Shown: positions 17,501 to 28,581 of the stretch, in pieces
Layout of the letters: the number at the start of each line of letters is the position of its first letter
How positions within the stretch are numbered: the first letter of the stretch is position 1
From: JBGPHT01 sp041484525
GTDB lineage: Bacteria; Acidobacteriota; Terriglobia; Bryobacterales; Bryobacteraceae
Direction: 5' to 3'
Length of the DNA: 49,743 nucleotides
Assembly (NCBI GenBank): GCA_041484525.1
Contig: JBGPHT010000044.1
Span: forward strand, 1 to 49,743
Position numbers and translations under genes: made by a program
The notes under the pieces: generated by a model
The model's database searches: none
The model's input: only the letters and a program-made list of their open reading frames with translations
What the model was told of the DNA's origin: nothing

Positions 17501-17574
17501 CAGCGAGGCGTGGCGCGGTGAAGCACGGGTACGAAACCGGACTGGTGAGAGAAATACGGAGGAGTCGCAGTTAA

Positions 17575-19251
17575 ATGAGTGCCCCACAGAGTTTCCTAAA
17601 CGTATCGCGGCGTCCGCCCGATATCGAAGATTACATCGATATGTTGCGGCGCTACCGCTCCTGGATCATCGGGCCGATGTTCGCCGGCCTGGTGGTTTCG
17701 GTGGTGGTTGCCTTCATGTGGCCGGACACGTATATCTCGACGGCTGTGATGCGAATTACGCCGCAGCAGGTGTCGGAGCGGCTGGTGCCATCGATGATCA
17801 ACAACCAGATGGCGGAGCGGCTGCAGCAGATGGAGCAGGAGATTCTGAGCCGCACGAGCCTGTCGGAAATCATCCAGAAGCCCTCGCTCAATCTGTATAA
17901 GAAAGAACGCGCGCGTCTGCCGCTCGAAGATATCATCCAGGACATGAAGAACAAGGCCATCAAGATCCAGATGCTGGATGTGCCCGGCGGGGGAGGAGGG
18001 GGCCGGATGGCGTCCGCCTTCGTCATCACGTTCTCCTACACGGACCGGTACATGGCGCAGGCAGTGGTGCGCGAGCTGGTCACCAAGTTCACCGAGCAGA
18101 ACGTAACCGTGCAGCGCAACCAGACGAGTCTGACGAAGACCTTCCTGGACGATGAGACCAAGGGCGCGCGCGACAAGATGGACGCTTTGGAGTCGCAGGT
18201 AACGAAGTTCAAGCAGGAAAACCAGGGCCGCCTGCCGGAGCAGTTGCAGGCCAACATCCAGATGGTGAACTCGATCCAGATGCAGCTCCTGGCGGTGAAC
18301 GAGGCGATGAATCGCGACCAGCAGGACAAGCTGATGCTCGAAACCACGCTCTCGACGCTGCGCAACCAGCAGAACTTCTACATGTCGAACATCGAAGACA
18401 CGATTCAAGGCCAGAGCGCGAAGAACGAGCGGCTGTCGTCGCTGAACCAGCAGATCGTGAGTCAGAAATCGCAACTGGCGGCATTCCGCCAGGTCTACGG
18501 CGACAAGTATCCGAGCCTGCGATCCATCGAGGCGTCGATCACGGTGCTCGAAAAGGAACGCGACGAACTGCAGAAGCAGGAGCTGGAAGCGCAGGCGAAT
18601 ACGGCATCCGCGCCGCCGACGCGGGTGATCAACCCCAACGTGGCGAAGAGCCTGGAGGACCTGAAAGGCCAGCAGGCATCCACGCAGGTGGCGATCCAGG
18701 TGAAGCAGGCGGATATCGAAGAACGCATGAAGTCGCGCGACGAATTGAACCGGCAACTGGCGCTCTACCAGGCGCGCATCGAATCCTCGCCGCAGAACGA
18801 GCAGCAGTATGCCGCGCTGATGCGCGATTACGGCATGGCGCGCCAGACATTCGAGGAGATGAAGAAACGCGGGGATACGGCGCAGACCGCGGCCAACATC
18901 GAAGAACACAAAGCGGGCGAGAATCTGGAGCTGCTGGATGCGGCGTCGCTGCCCGAACAGCCGGCGGAGCCGAACCGGCTGGCGATTGCCGGCATCGGCA
19001 CGGCGATGGGGCTGGTCGCAGGCATCGTGCTGGCGGGCGCGAAAGAAGTAAAGAACACGTCGCTCAAGAACCTGAAGGACGTTCGGGCTTACACCAACCT
19101 TCCGGTATTGAGCAGCATCCCGCTGCTGGAAAATGCGCTGTTGGTCCGGAGGAAACGGCGATTATTCTGGCTGGCCTGGTCGAGCGCGGTGATCGTGGGC
19201 TCGATCGCGATGAGCGGATCGATGTACTACTACTATTTCGGGCATCAATAA
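17575..19251 (+). CDS. Wzz/GumC-like chain-length determinant
   Basis: A 558-residue polysaccharide co-polymerase. A Wzz domain starts near residue 15, with the first membrane helix at about 31-50 (GPMFAGLVVSVVVAFMW). A long periplasmic coiled coil rich in Gln and Glu follows (about 170-430), and a second helix lies near 535-553, ending in a tyrosine-containing tail. The C-terminal P-loop kinase found in fused versions is absent and is supplied by the next gene. GGAGGAG (17558-17564) is the ribosome binding site, 10 bases before ATG. It should sit in the inner membrane and control polymer length together with the downstream kinase. Confidence 0.92.
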   Translation: MSAPQSFLNVSRRPPDIEDYIDMLRRYRSWIIGPMFAGLVVSVVVAFMWPDTYISTAVMRITPQQVSERLVPSMINNQMAERLQQMEQEILSRTSLSEIIQKPSLNLYKKERARLPLEDIIQDMKNKAIKIQMLDVPGGGGGGRMASAFVITFSYTDRYMAQAVVRELVTKFTEQNVTVQRNQTSLTKTFLDDETKGARDKMDALESQVTKFKQENQGRLPEQLQANIQMVNSIQMQLLAVNEAMNRDQQDKLMLETTLSTLRNQQNFYMSNIEDTIQGQSAKNERLSSLNQQIVSQKSQLAAFRQVYGDKYPSLRSIEASITVLEKERDELQKQELEAQANTASAPPTRVINPNVAKSLEDLKGQQASTQVAIQVKQADIEERMKSRDELNRQLALYQARIESSPQNEQQYAALMRDYGMARQTFEEMKKRGDTAQTAANIEEHKAGENLELLDAASLPEQPAEPNRLAIAGIGTAMGLVAGIVLAGAKEVKNTSLKNLKDVRAYTNLPVLSSIPLLENALLVRRKRRLFWLAWSSAVIVGSIAMSGSMYYYYFGHQ

Positions 19252-19288
19252 AAGAGCGAGCGAACTAAAGAGCGCCAATGGAGAGATC

Positions 19289-20206
19289 ATGAGTCGAGTA
19301 CACGATGCTTTACGCCGGGCGGAACAGGAGGGCTCTCCTACCGCTACCGAAGAATCGCCCGTAATGGCGGCGGCCGCAGCCGCCGGGGTACCCTCCGCAT
19401 CGACTGCTGCGGCGGCCGTCGTGGAGGCAGTGTACGCGCCTCTCAATGGATCGGGGATCGGACTGCCGCCCGTGAAGTTGAACATCCATCCCGGCCTCCT
19501 CGGCGAAGTGGCGCTGGTGCCCTTTTCACCGGCCCCCGAATCGCACCTGCTCGACCTCAACAACTCGCACGAAACTCCGGCGGAAGAATTCCGCACGCTG
19601 CGCACCCGGCTGAACCACCTGCAAACGCTGCAGCCGCTACACACGGTGGTGGTCACGAGTCCGTCGCCGGCCGAAGGCAAGACCTTCACAGCAGTGAACC
19701 TGGCGCTGGCGGAGGCGCACCTGGCGGAGAGTTCGGTGCTGCTGGGCGACTTCGATCTGCGCCGTCCCATCATCCATAACCTGTTCCAGGTGGACCGCGC
19801 GCCGGGGCTTTCGGACTACCTGATGGGTAACTGCACGTTTCCGCAGGCGCTGCGCCGTGTCGAGGGCATGAACCTGTACCTCCTGCCTGCCGGTTCGCCG
19901 GTGAAGAATCCGCTCGAACTGCTCAACATGCGGCAGGCAAAAGCGCTGTTCGACGAACTGCCGCGCAGCTTCAACTGGGCTATCTTCGACACACCGCCGC
20001 TCCTGTTCTCGGCCGACGCGAACCTGCTGGCGACGATGGCGGACGGCGCCATCCTGGTGGTCAAAATCGGCTCGACGACGTTCGATAACGTGACCCGCGC
20101 GATGCAGTCGCTCTGTGAAAATAATGTGCTGGGAATCGTGGCTAACGGCGCCAGGGCGTCAGAGCTGTACAGCAAGTACACTTACTACTATTCGAAGGCG
20201 GAATAA
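19289..20206 (+). CDS. CpsD/CapB-family tyrosine autokinase
   Basis: A 305-residue bacterial tyrosine kinase. It starts MSRVHDALRRAEQEG, typical of kinases linked to exosortase/exopolysaccharide loci. Walker A is SPSPAEGKT (124-132), Walker A-prime is LLGDFD (151-156) and Walker B is AIFDTPP (231-237). The C-terminus has a tyrosine cluster (Tyr294, 297, 299, 300, 301), the autophosphorylation site in this family. An Ala-rich linker (about 25-50) precedes the domain. It acts with the Wzz-like protein 37 bp upstream. A large hairpin directly after the stop ends the operon. Confidence 0.92.
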   Translation: MSRVHDALRRAEQEGSPTATEESPVMAAAAAAGVPSASTAAAAVVEAVYAPLNGSGIGLPPVKLNIHPGLLGEVALVPFSPAPESHLLDLNNSHETPAEEFRTLRTRLNHLQTLQPLHTVVVTSPSPAEGKTFTAVNLALAEAHLAESSVLLGDFDLRRPIIHNLFQVDRAPGLSDYLMGNCTFPQALRRVEGMNLYLLPAGSPVKNPLELLNMRQAKALFDELPRSFNWAIFDTPPLLFSADANLLATMADGAILVVKIGSTTFDNVTRAMQSLCENNVLGIVANGARASELYSKYTYYYSKAE

Positions 20207-20265
20207 AGATGAACACGGATAAGAATCTCAGAACAAGTTTGTTCTTGTCTTATCCGTGTTCATCT
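20207..20265. terminator. 18-bp perfect inverted repeat, bidirectional terminator or dispersed palindrome
   Basis: AGATGAACACGGATAAGA (20207-20224) has a perfect inverted copy at 20248-20265. A nested palindrome, AGAACAA/TTGTTCT, lies at 20230-20245. The element begins immediately after the kinase stop codon and lies between convergent genes. Its right arm continues into a second CATCTGC-type half repeat, a pattern I associate with short dispersed repeats in several bacterial phyla. Confidence 0.75.
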
Positions 20266-20289
20266 GCATCCATCTGCGGCCAAAAGCCT

Positions 20290-21657
20290 TTATAGCTTCT
20301 TTCCGAGAATCGCGTAATCCAGCGCGCCGAAGAACGACTCGCGGAACTCGTCGGGGAGCGTCTTCAGCGACGGCATGGATTCCACGGCTGGGGAGAGGCG
20401 CCGCACTTCGATGCTCCCGATCCCGAATTCCTCAAAGTAGAACGCCAGCAACGCATGCGGCACCGGGCGCTGGTGCGTGGGATCGAGATAGAAGTGGGTG
20501 GCGAAGATCGCCAGGCACTCGGGGTTGGGGGTCTCGATGGCGATGACGCCGTTGCGTGCAAGGCGGCTCGCGCAGAGCTTGATCATCTCGGGCAGACGTT
20601 CAGGCGGCAGGTGTTCCACGACCTGCGAGCAGAAGATGCCATCGAGCGACGCTTCAGGCAGATCGGCGAGGTACGGGAAGAGGTCGGCGGCATCGGCGGC
20701 GAGACCCTTGTGGCGGCAGAGCGCGATCGATTCCTGGCTGAGATCGATGCCGCGCGCGGGGACGCCGGCCGAAAGCATCATCTCCAAAAACTCGCCGCGG
20801 CCGCAGCCGATATCGAGCACGTTGCGGCAGGTCGCGAAGTAGGGCAGATAGAACTGCTGGCCGGCCTTGACGTAGTCTTCCGAACCACGGAAGCGTTCGG
20901 CGAAGCGGCCGTAGTCGAATGCTACCGGGACGGACGTCCCCGCCGGCGCGGGCTCGGAAGCCGCCATTGCCGGGGGCGCGTTGAGCATACCTCGCTGCCG
21001 GATGAGGCGCAGCTCCGAGTGAATCAGGCGATCGTACTCCAGGCGGATGCGTTCCAAGTCGGCCCACAGACGCTTCTGAATGTCGAGCCCGCTACGCTCG
21101 AGCGCGCCCGTGAAATCGGCGTGCTGGGAGCGGACCAGGTCGCGGTAATTGGCGTCCATCAGGCCGGCGCGATACTGGAAGGCGCCCTGCAGATCGGCCA
21201 CGCTGCGCAGGAACTGCATTTCATTGGTCTGCAGCTTGTGTTCCCATTCGAGGTGCCAGTCGGCCCAGTGGTTGCGGAGGTCCTTCAGCTCCTCGGCGAC
21301 GGCCAGACGGCTGACGATCTCGGTTAGGGCGCGGTTGCTGTCGTTCTGCGCTTCAATGGCCGCGTCCACGCAGGCCACGATCTTGCGGTTGAACTCCACC
21401 TGCTCGCGCACGTGCCAGTCGAGTACCCGGGCCACGAAGCGCTTCCACCCCTGAACCAGCGAATTGACGACGCCCCCGGCCCGCGGATTCACGGTACCAA
21501 TGGCCGCCACCTTACCCAGGGCGGCATCGCGCGCGTGCACCAGCGGCATAAGGTCGGCCAGCGGAATGTCGACCGGACCGGCGGAGGTCTCGGGGTGGCG
21601 CGCGCGCACGCGGTCGCGCACCTCGCGAAGGATAGCGATCAGTTCAGCGCTTTCCAC
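20290..21657 (-). CDS. SAM-dependent methyltransferase with N-terminal coiled coil
   Basis: A 455-residue protein. The first half (about 1-240) is mostly helical and charged, with coiled-coil character. The second half is a class I methyltransferase: motif I NVLDIGCGRGEFLEMM near 288-303, then an acidic motif II and VEHLPPERLPEMI (motif IV region). The architecture resembles methyltransferases that cap or modify surface polysaccharides, which suits its place beside the exopolysaccharide cluster, although it is on the opposite strand. Its start overlaps the queF stop by 14 bp, so it may instead belong to the upstream queF transcript. Substrate unknown. Confidence 0.82.
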   Translation of the reverse strand: MESAELIAILREVRDRVRARHPETSAGPVDIPLADLMPLVHARDAALGKVAAIGTVNPRAGGVVNSLVQGWKRFVARVLDWHVREQVEFNRKIVACVDAAIEAQNDSNRALTEIVSRLAVAEELKDLRNHWADWHLEWEHKLQTNEMQFLRSVADLQGAFQYRAGLMDANYRDLVRSQHADFTGALERSGLDIQKRLWADLERIRLEYDRLIHSELRLIRQRGMLNAPPAMAASEPAPAGTSVPVAFDYGRFAERFRGSEDYVKAGQQFYLPYFATCRNVLDIGCGRGEFLEMMLSAGVPARGIDLSQESIALCRHKGLAADAADLFPYLADLPEASLDGIFCSQVVEHLPPERLPEMIKLCASRLARNGVIAIETPNPECLAIFATHFYLDPTHQRPVPHALLAFYFEEFGIGSIEVRRLSPAVESMPSLKTLPDEFRESFFGALDYAILGKKL

Positions 21658-22042
21658 GTTGGCGGCTCCAGGAGGCCGTGACCAGGGTGCTCAGGCCGCC
21701 GCGCGGCGAGAAGTCGCCGATCACGGTGGCGGACACGGGTTTGGCGGTCCGGACCACGTCGCGGAGCACGCGGTTGACCACGTTCTCCTGAAAGATTCCC
21801 AGTTCGCGGTACGCCAGCAGGTACATCTTGTACGACTTCAGCTCCAGGCAGCGCTTGTCCGGAACATAGCGCAGGACGACTTTGCCGAAATCCGGCAGGC
21901 CGGTCTTGGGGCAGACCGAAGTGAATTCCGGCATCACGATTTCGATTTCATAGTCGGCATACTGGTTGGGCCAGGTTTCGATTTCGGGCAGCGGGGCGCG
22001 GACGCCGGACTGGGCGTGATCGCCGGTATAGGCGCGTTTCAT
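21644..22042 (-). CDS. queF: NADPH-dependent 7-cyano-7-deazaguanine reductase QueF
   Basis: A 132-residue type I (YkvM-like) QueF, which reduces preQ0 to preQ1 in queuosine biosynthesis. The catalytic cysteine is Cys44 in SVCPKTGLPDF, with Asp51 nearby, and the QueF motif region reads LELKSYKMYL. Its length matches the short unimodular subfamily. It begins in an ATGA overlap with the stop of the upstream TIGR00300 gene. No other queuosine gene is in the window. Confidence 0.93.
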   Translation of the reverse strand: MKRAYTGDHAQSGVRAPLPEIETWPNQYADYEIEIVMPEFTSVCPKTGLPDFGKVVLRYVPDKRCLELKSYKMYLLAYRELGIFQENVVNRVLRDVVRTAKPVSATVIGDFSPRGGLSTLVTASWSRQRGKR

Positions 22043-23247
22043 GCTAAGGCCTTCGAAAGGAGATCGAGGAACAGGCCGACATCGGCCACCACGCCGACGG
22101 CCTGCCCGGTGCCGCGGTCGCTGACTTTGGTCGCGACCGCGGGATTGATATCCACGCAAACGATTTTGACCCAGCTCGGCAGCATGTTTCCGGTGGCTAT
22201 CGAGTGCAGCATGGAGCCGAGACAGATCACCAGGCCGGCGCCGCGGAGCTGTTCCGCGTAGGCGTCCTGCGCGGCATTCATGTCGGTGATGGCGTCGGGC
22301 AGCGGGCCGTCGTCGCGCAGGCTGCCGGCGAGTACGAAGGGAATGCCGCACTGGACGCACTCGTAGAGAATGCCGGAGCGCAGCCGGCCCGTTTCCACCG
22401 CCTGCCGAATCGAGCCGGCATGGTAGACGGCGTTGATGGCGCGCATGTGATTGCGGTGGCCGTGATCCTCCTGGCGGCCGTCGGAGAGGCGTACGCCGAG
22501 CGAGGTTCCGAAGAACGCGGCTTCAATATCGTGCACGCCGAGCGCGTTGCCGCTGAGCAGGGCGTGCACCCATCCGCCGCGAATCAGGGCCGAGAGTCCG
22601 CCGACTCCGCCGGTGTGGACCACTACCGGTCCGGCCACCACGATGACTTTTTGCTTCTGCTCGACGGCGTGCCGTACGAGGGCGGCGGTCTGGCGCACCG
22701 CGGTCTCCACCTGGCGTTCCGAGGAGATGCCGTTGGCCATGAAGGCGAACGAGAGCCGGTCGCGCTCCTTCGATTCCGGCGTCACGCGGATGCCGCGCAG
22801 CCCGGTGACGATGGCGTCACCGCACCTCAAGTCGCGCAGCCGGCGGCAGAAAGCGCGGCCTTCGCGGACCACGATCATGGCGTCCATCCGCTGGTTTTCC
22901 ACCTCAATCCACTTCTGGCCGTGGCGCACATGCGTGCGGTGGTTGGTGGTGGAGTAGAAATCCTCGGGCGCACAGCGGTCGCGCTCCACTTCGCGCAGTT
23001 GGGCGTCGCCGGTATCGACGGGCCCGCAGCCCAGTTCGAGCAGCGCCTGCAAGAGGCGCTCCAGGTTGTCGCCGTCCGGCGTTTCGACTTTCAGCCGCAG
23101 GTATGAGGGGTCGCTATTGGTGCGTCCGATGCGGAACTGCTCGACTTCGAACCGGCCGTGATACTCCACGACCTTGTCGAAGATGTTCTCCATGACGTGG
23201 GAATCGATCAAGTGGCCTTCGGCTTCGACCACTTCCTGAAATGGCAT
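22039..23247 (-). CDS. TIGR00300/LOR-SDH family protein, candidate ornithine cyclodeaminase
   Basis: A 402-residue protein with the N-terminal LOR/SDH conserved region (about 1-185: VVEAEGHLIDSHVMENIF, then RIGRTNSDPSYLRL, FYSTTNHRT) and a Rossmann-like C-terminal half (about 205-402: VIVVAGPVVVHTGG, then CLGSMLHSIATGNM). This is the TIGR00300 family. Archaeal members and the C-terminal half of cyanobacterial AgrE/ArgZ have ornithine cyclodeaminase activity (ornithine to proline plus ammonia). That activity is inferred for this protein. It is coupled to queF by an ATGA overlap, a combination with no obvious metabolic link. Upstream, a TACAAT-like -10 (23258-23263) lies close to the ATG with no Shine-Dalgarno sequence. 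Confidence 0.8.
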   Translation of the reverse strand: MPFQEVVEAEGHLIDSHVMENIFDKVVEYHGRFEVEQFRIGRTNSDPSYLRLKVETPDGDNLERLLQALLELGCGPVDTGDAQLREVERDRCAPEDFYSTTNHRTHVRHGQKWIEVENQRMDAMIVVREGRAFCRRLRDLRCGDAIVTGLRGIRVTPESKERDRLSFAFMANGISSERQVETAVRQTAALVRHAVEQKQKVIVVAGPVVVHTGGVGGLSALIRGGWVHALLSGNALGVHDIEAAFFGTSLGVRLSDGRQEDHGHRNHMRAINAVYHAGSIRQAVETGRLRSGILYECVQCGIPFVLAGSLRDDGPLPDAITDMNAAQDAYAEQLRGAGLVICLGSMLHSIATGNMLPSWVKIVCVDINPAVATKVSDRGTGQAVGVVADVGLFLDLLSKALA

Positions 23248-23277
23248 AGGAAATTCTATTGTAACGGGGCGGGAGGG

Positions 23278-25247
<1,970 letters not shown>

Positions 25248-25251
<4 letters not shown>

Positions 25252-25796
25252 CGGGATCCCTGGCCTACGATCTTGGCCACCATCAGGAGCTTGGAACTGA
25301 CCAGCAGGCGGGCCCGCTGGGCGGCCTGGAGGTTGATCTGCAGCCGGACGCGATCCTCCGAGACCTCGAAGTTGACTACTCCTCCACTCTCACAAAATCC
25401 GGGCATGTCGCCCGCGGTCAAAACGGTCCCGGCGCGCAGGCGTTCGAGAATCGCGGGTAGCCTCTTTCTCTCCGACGCGCTGATGAACACGATGTGGCAA
25501 TCCGGCGACTCCTGGCCGGGCTTGAAGCGCTTGACGACGAAGGGCCGCCCTCCGATCGATTTCCCCTTTACGGCTTCTTCCAGGGCCATCCCAAAGGGGT
25601 CCTGCCCGGCCACCCCGATGCACAGCGGCCCGCCGGCCGCATCGTCAGGCCAGGTAACAAAACTGGCGAACTTGTAAAGAAATGCAGCCTTCACTTCGTA
25701 CTCTGCTGCCGGTTGCGCCGGCAAGATCACGGGCCATCCGATCGCCAGCGCCAGGCCGAGCCCTGGGGCCAGCCGGCGCCTGTTCAGAAAGTCCAT
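25248..25796 (-). CDS. YfiR family periplasmic protein (DUF4154)
   Basis: A 182-residue secreted protein with a signal peptide (residues 1-28). The YfiR signature follows: EYEVKAAFLYKFASFVTWP (32-50), LCIGVAGQDPFG (58-69), HIVFISASE (101-109) and a C-terminal NLQAAQRARLLVSSKLL segment. In Pseudomonas, YfiR binds the periplasmic domain of the YfiN cyclase and represses it, with release upon redox or envelope stress. The gene lies between a TonB-dependent receptor (13-bp overlap) and a CHASE8 hybrid kinase (4-bp overlap). It is therefore likely to modulate that kinase. Start at ATG 25796 gives the signal peptide. Confidence 0.9.
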
Positions 25797-27865
25797 GTCA
25801 GCTTCCCGTACACGCTCCGCCGTGCCTGGGAACCGATCACCCGAAATGCGTCCGTCACCTCGACAATCCCCGGCCGCAGCAGGTTTTGGCCTACCAGGCT
25901 CGCTTCCGCCGACTCGCCAATCTTGCGGGAGACCCTGGCGTCGAGCCTCGCGTGGGCCGGGAGCTCGGTGCCCGGCAGGTTCGACCCAGTCCAAGGTGGA
26001 TACTGCACCGTAGGCAGCGTCCAACTGAGTGTCTGATCGAACTCCAGCTTGCGCGTCACGTTCCAGAAGGAGCGGATTTGGATGGTGTGTTTGGGTATCA
26101 GAATCGGAAAGGTGTACGTCGCGCCGGGGACGGCATTTGCACCAATGCGCGGATTCGTCTGCGCGTACGAGTACCCGGGACTGACGCGCCACCGCCCCGT
26201 CACATTCCAGTTTCCAAAGAGCTCGCCTCCGTAGCTCACGGCGGCCGCCCCGTTTCCGAACTCGACCGGCACGATGACCTGGATTGGCGGGGGCCCCAGG
26301 ACGATTTGCGGCTGGCCCGGATCCATGGTCATAAGGTGCCGGTAAAACGTCAGGTAGCCGGTGAGGTCGAGTGAAGTCTTAGGGGACAGTTGGGCGCGAT
26401 ACCCGACTTCGTAATCCCTTGATTCCTCTGGCTGCAGACCCCGGTTTCCTATCAGCCGGATGGTAGTCGTCACGTACGGACCCTGGGGGATCGAAGCCAG
26501 GTCAGCGTTGAGATCCGTATCGATTCTTGCGGGCTGACGGATCGCCCGCGACGCCGCGGCCCAGAGCGCGTGGCGGATCGACGGCGTCCACACCAGTCGC
26601 GCGCTGGGTTCGTATTCGAACCCCGTGTAGGAGTTGCGCTCGAACTTGGAACCAAGCGTGAGCCAGAGATTCTCCGCCACCCGCATTTCGTCCTGGACGA
26701 ATATGCTGAATAAACGATCCGTGCGGAAGGGTTGGGAAAACGACAACGGGTAGCCGGGCGCCAGTCCGGAGTAGGTGCTCCGGAATCCGCCGCCCCAGAC
26801 CAGGTCGTGGCGGCCGCCCAGCGCCACATGATGCTGGAAGTCGAAATCGAGCGTCTTCACCTTTTCGGGCACTTGCTGATCGGTCCGCCGATAGGTGTCC
26901 GCAGAGACCTGAATCGCCGTGTCCGACCCGCCCATTAACGTGTGGCTCCAGCGCGCCACCAGATTGCCCCCGGTGGCATCCAGCTTTTGGCTGAAGAGGC
27001 GATCGCCCGGAGCGGGAATGAATCCCGGCCGCAGAGTCTGGCCTTCCCGATTGGAAAACAGGTCGCCCTCGACGGTGAGCGAATCGCGCCGGGACACGTC
27101 CCAATCGGAGCGGAACCCTGCGTGCGCACGGTTCCAGCCATCCGCGGCATCCGGGCCGTCGACGAGCTTGGAACTGGCGAAGTTGGAGTATTTGCCGAAG
27201 AGGCGATAGCTCCCTTTACTGCCTGCTTTGCCGCCATACTGTACGGTATCGCTGGCATGCACCTGGGAGCCGCTGGCCACCGATACCAGCCCGCCCTGCG
27301 TGGACTTCGCGGACTTGGTGATGATGTCGATCACGCCATTCACCGCATTGCCGCCCCATAGTGTGGCGCCGGGACCGCGGATTATCTCAATACGCTCGAT
27401 GTTTTCGAGCGGCTGGTCGAGGTGCTCCCAAAAGACGCCGGAAAAAGTGGGAGTGTACACGGTGCGCCCGTCGACCAGCACCAGCACCTTATTGGCATAC
27501 CGCGATGAGAATCCCCGAATGCTGATGGCCCACGCGTTGGCGTCGATCTGCGCAATGTTTAGTCCCGGCACCATGCGCAGCAGATCCGGAATGTTGGCCG
27601 CTCCCGACCGCCGGATATCCTCCTGATTCAGAACAAAGACAGCCGCCGCCACGCGCGACAGCCTCTGCTCCTTCTTCGACACCGAGGTTACCTGCACGTT
27701 GAGGAGCTGTTCGAGGCTGGCTTCGCCGAGCCTGTTCTGCCCCCATGAGACCGCGACCGTAACGACGAGGATGCCAAGCCCGCGCCACGTGCGAAACGGA
27801 TTGTATACGATCATTGGCTTGTACCTGAGGGCACGGACCGGTGTTACACGCCTCCGCCCACTCAT
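25784..27865 (-). CDS. TonB-dependent outer-membrane receptor
   Basis: A 693-residue receptor. After the signal region comes a short LEQLLNVQVTSVSKKEQRL TonB-box-like segment. The plug domain (about 65-180) has IPDLLRMVPGLNIAQ, ISIRGFSSRYANKVLVLVDG and IEIIRGPGATLWGGNAVNG. A beta-barrel of about 500 residues ends GKLTWTF with a terminal Phe, the usual outer-membrane signal. The most likely start is Met18 (27814), which puts the hydrophobic stretch near the N-terminus. Together with YfiR and the hybrid kinase it forms one overlapping minus-strand operon, common in acidobacteria. Ligand unknown; the plug sequence is of the vitamin/siderophore-type family. Confidence 0.9.
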   Translation of the reverse strand: MSGRRRVTPVRALRYKPMIVYNPFRTWRGLGILVVTVAVSWGQNRLGEASLEQLLNVQVTSVSKKEQRLSRVAAAVFVLNQEDIRRSGAANIPDLLRMVPGLNIAQIDANAWAISIRGFSSRYANKVLVLVDGRTVYTPTFSGVFWEHLDQPLENIERIEIIRGPGATLWGGNAVNGVIDIITKSAKSTQGGLVSVASGSQVHASDTVQYGGKAGSKGSYRLFGKYSNFASSKLVDGPDAADGWNRAHAGFRSDWDVSRRDSLTVEGDLFSNREGQTLRPGFIPAPGDRLFSQKLDATGGNLVARWSHTLMGGSDTAIQVSADTYRRTDQQVPEKVKTLDFDFQHHVALGGRHDLVWGGGFRSTYSGLAPGYPLSFSQPFRTDRLFSIFVQDEMRVAENLWLTLGSKFERNSYTGFEYEPSARLVWTPSIRHALWAAASRAIRQPARIDTDLNADLASIPQGPYVTTTIRLIGNRGLQPEESRDYEVGYRAQLSPKTSLDLTGYLTFYRHLMTMDPGQPQIVLGPPPIQVIVPVEFGNGAAAVSYGGELFGNWNVTGRWRVSPGYSYAQTNPRIGANAVPGATYTFPILIPKHTIQIRSFWNVTRKLEFDQTLSWTLPTVQYPPWTGSNLPGTELPAHARLDARVSRKIGESAEASLVGQNLLRPGIVEVTDAFRVIGSQARRSVYGKLTWTF

Positions 27866-27935
27866 GGTGCATATCGGCAGGTTTGGGGGCGCACTTTAGG
27901 GCTTGGCAAAGCCGCGGCTAAGGCAGAAGCGGTCT

Positions 27936-28580
27936 CTATTTGACCGCCAGCCACGCCAGAAACAGGCCGTCCGGCTCCACATCTTCCCAATACGAGATCA
28001 ACCGGCTCGACACTTCGCGGCAGTGGCGGCCGAGGAGGCGTTCCAGTTCTTTCCGGGTGAACCACTTTTCCCACTCCGGCGTCTCCAGACGGCCCCACTG
28101 CTCGGCGTTCTTATCAATGATGGCGATCCGGCCGCCGGGCTTCACGACGCGGCACATCTCGCTCACGGCCCGGTCGATTTCGACGGCGTGCTCCAGCGAC
28201 TCGGTGGCGTAGGCGCCGTCGAACCACTCGCTTTCGAACGGGAGGTCGGTCATGGAACCGGCCCGAGTGCGGATCTCAGGCGGCACGTGCCGCAGCATCT
28301 CTTCGGAAATGTCCAGGCCCCAGATCTCGGCGTCGGGCTCCTGCTGGTGGAAGATGCGCGCGAAGCGGCCCTTGCCGCAACCGACGTCGAGCACGCGTTT
28401 CGAGCGCAGGTCGCCCAGGTGCTCGCGAATCAGCTTGACGTGGTAGATGCGCGGATCGATGGTGGAGGGGAAATGCTCTTCGTCGCGCGCGGCGGCGTCG
28501 AAGGAGGCCTGGATGCGCGCGCGCAGCTCGGGGGTGAGCTGCGCGCGCGCGGGCTTCGAAAACAGATGCTTCCAATCCAC
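27936..28580 (-). CDS. Class I SAM-dependent methyltransferase
   Basis: A 214-residue methyltransferase with motif I VLDVGCGKGRFARIF (65-79), an acidic LDISEEML motif (about 93-100), motif III ESEWFDGAYATESLEH and the VVKPGGRIAIIDK post-motif. It belongs to the UbiE/Methyltransf_11 type. The ATG follows the phosphofructokinase stop codon by one base, so the two are co-transcribed. Substrate cannot be told from sequence. Confidence 0.85.
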   Translation of the reverse strand: MDWKHLFSKPARAQLTPELRARIQASFDAAARDEEHFPSTIDPRIYHVKLIREHLGDLRSKRVLDVGCGKGRFARIFHQQEPDAEIWGLDISEEMLRHVPPEIRTRAGSMTDLPFESEWFDGAYATESLEHAVEIDRAVSEMCRVVKPGGRIAIIDKNAEQWGRLETPEWEKWFTRKELERLLGRHCREVSSRLISYWEDVEPDGLFLAWLAVK

Positions 28581-28581
28581 G

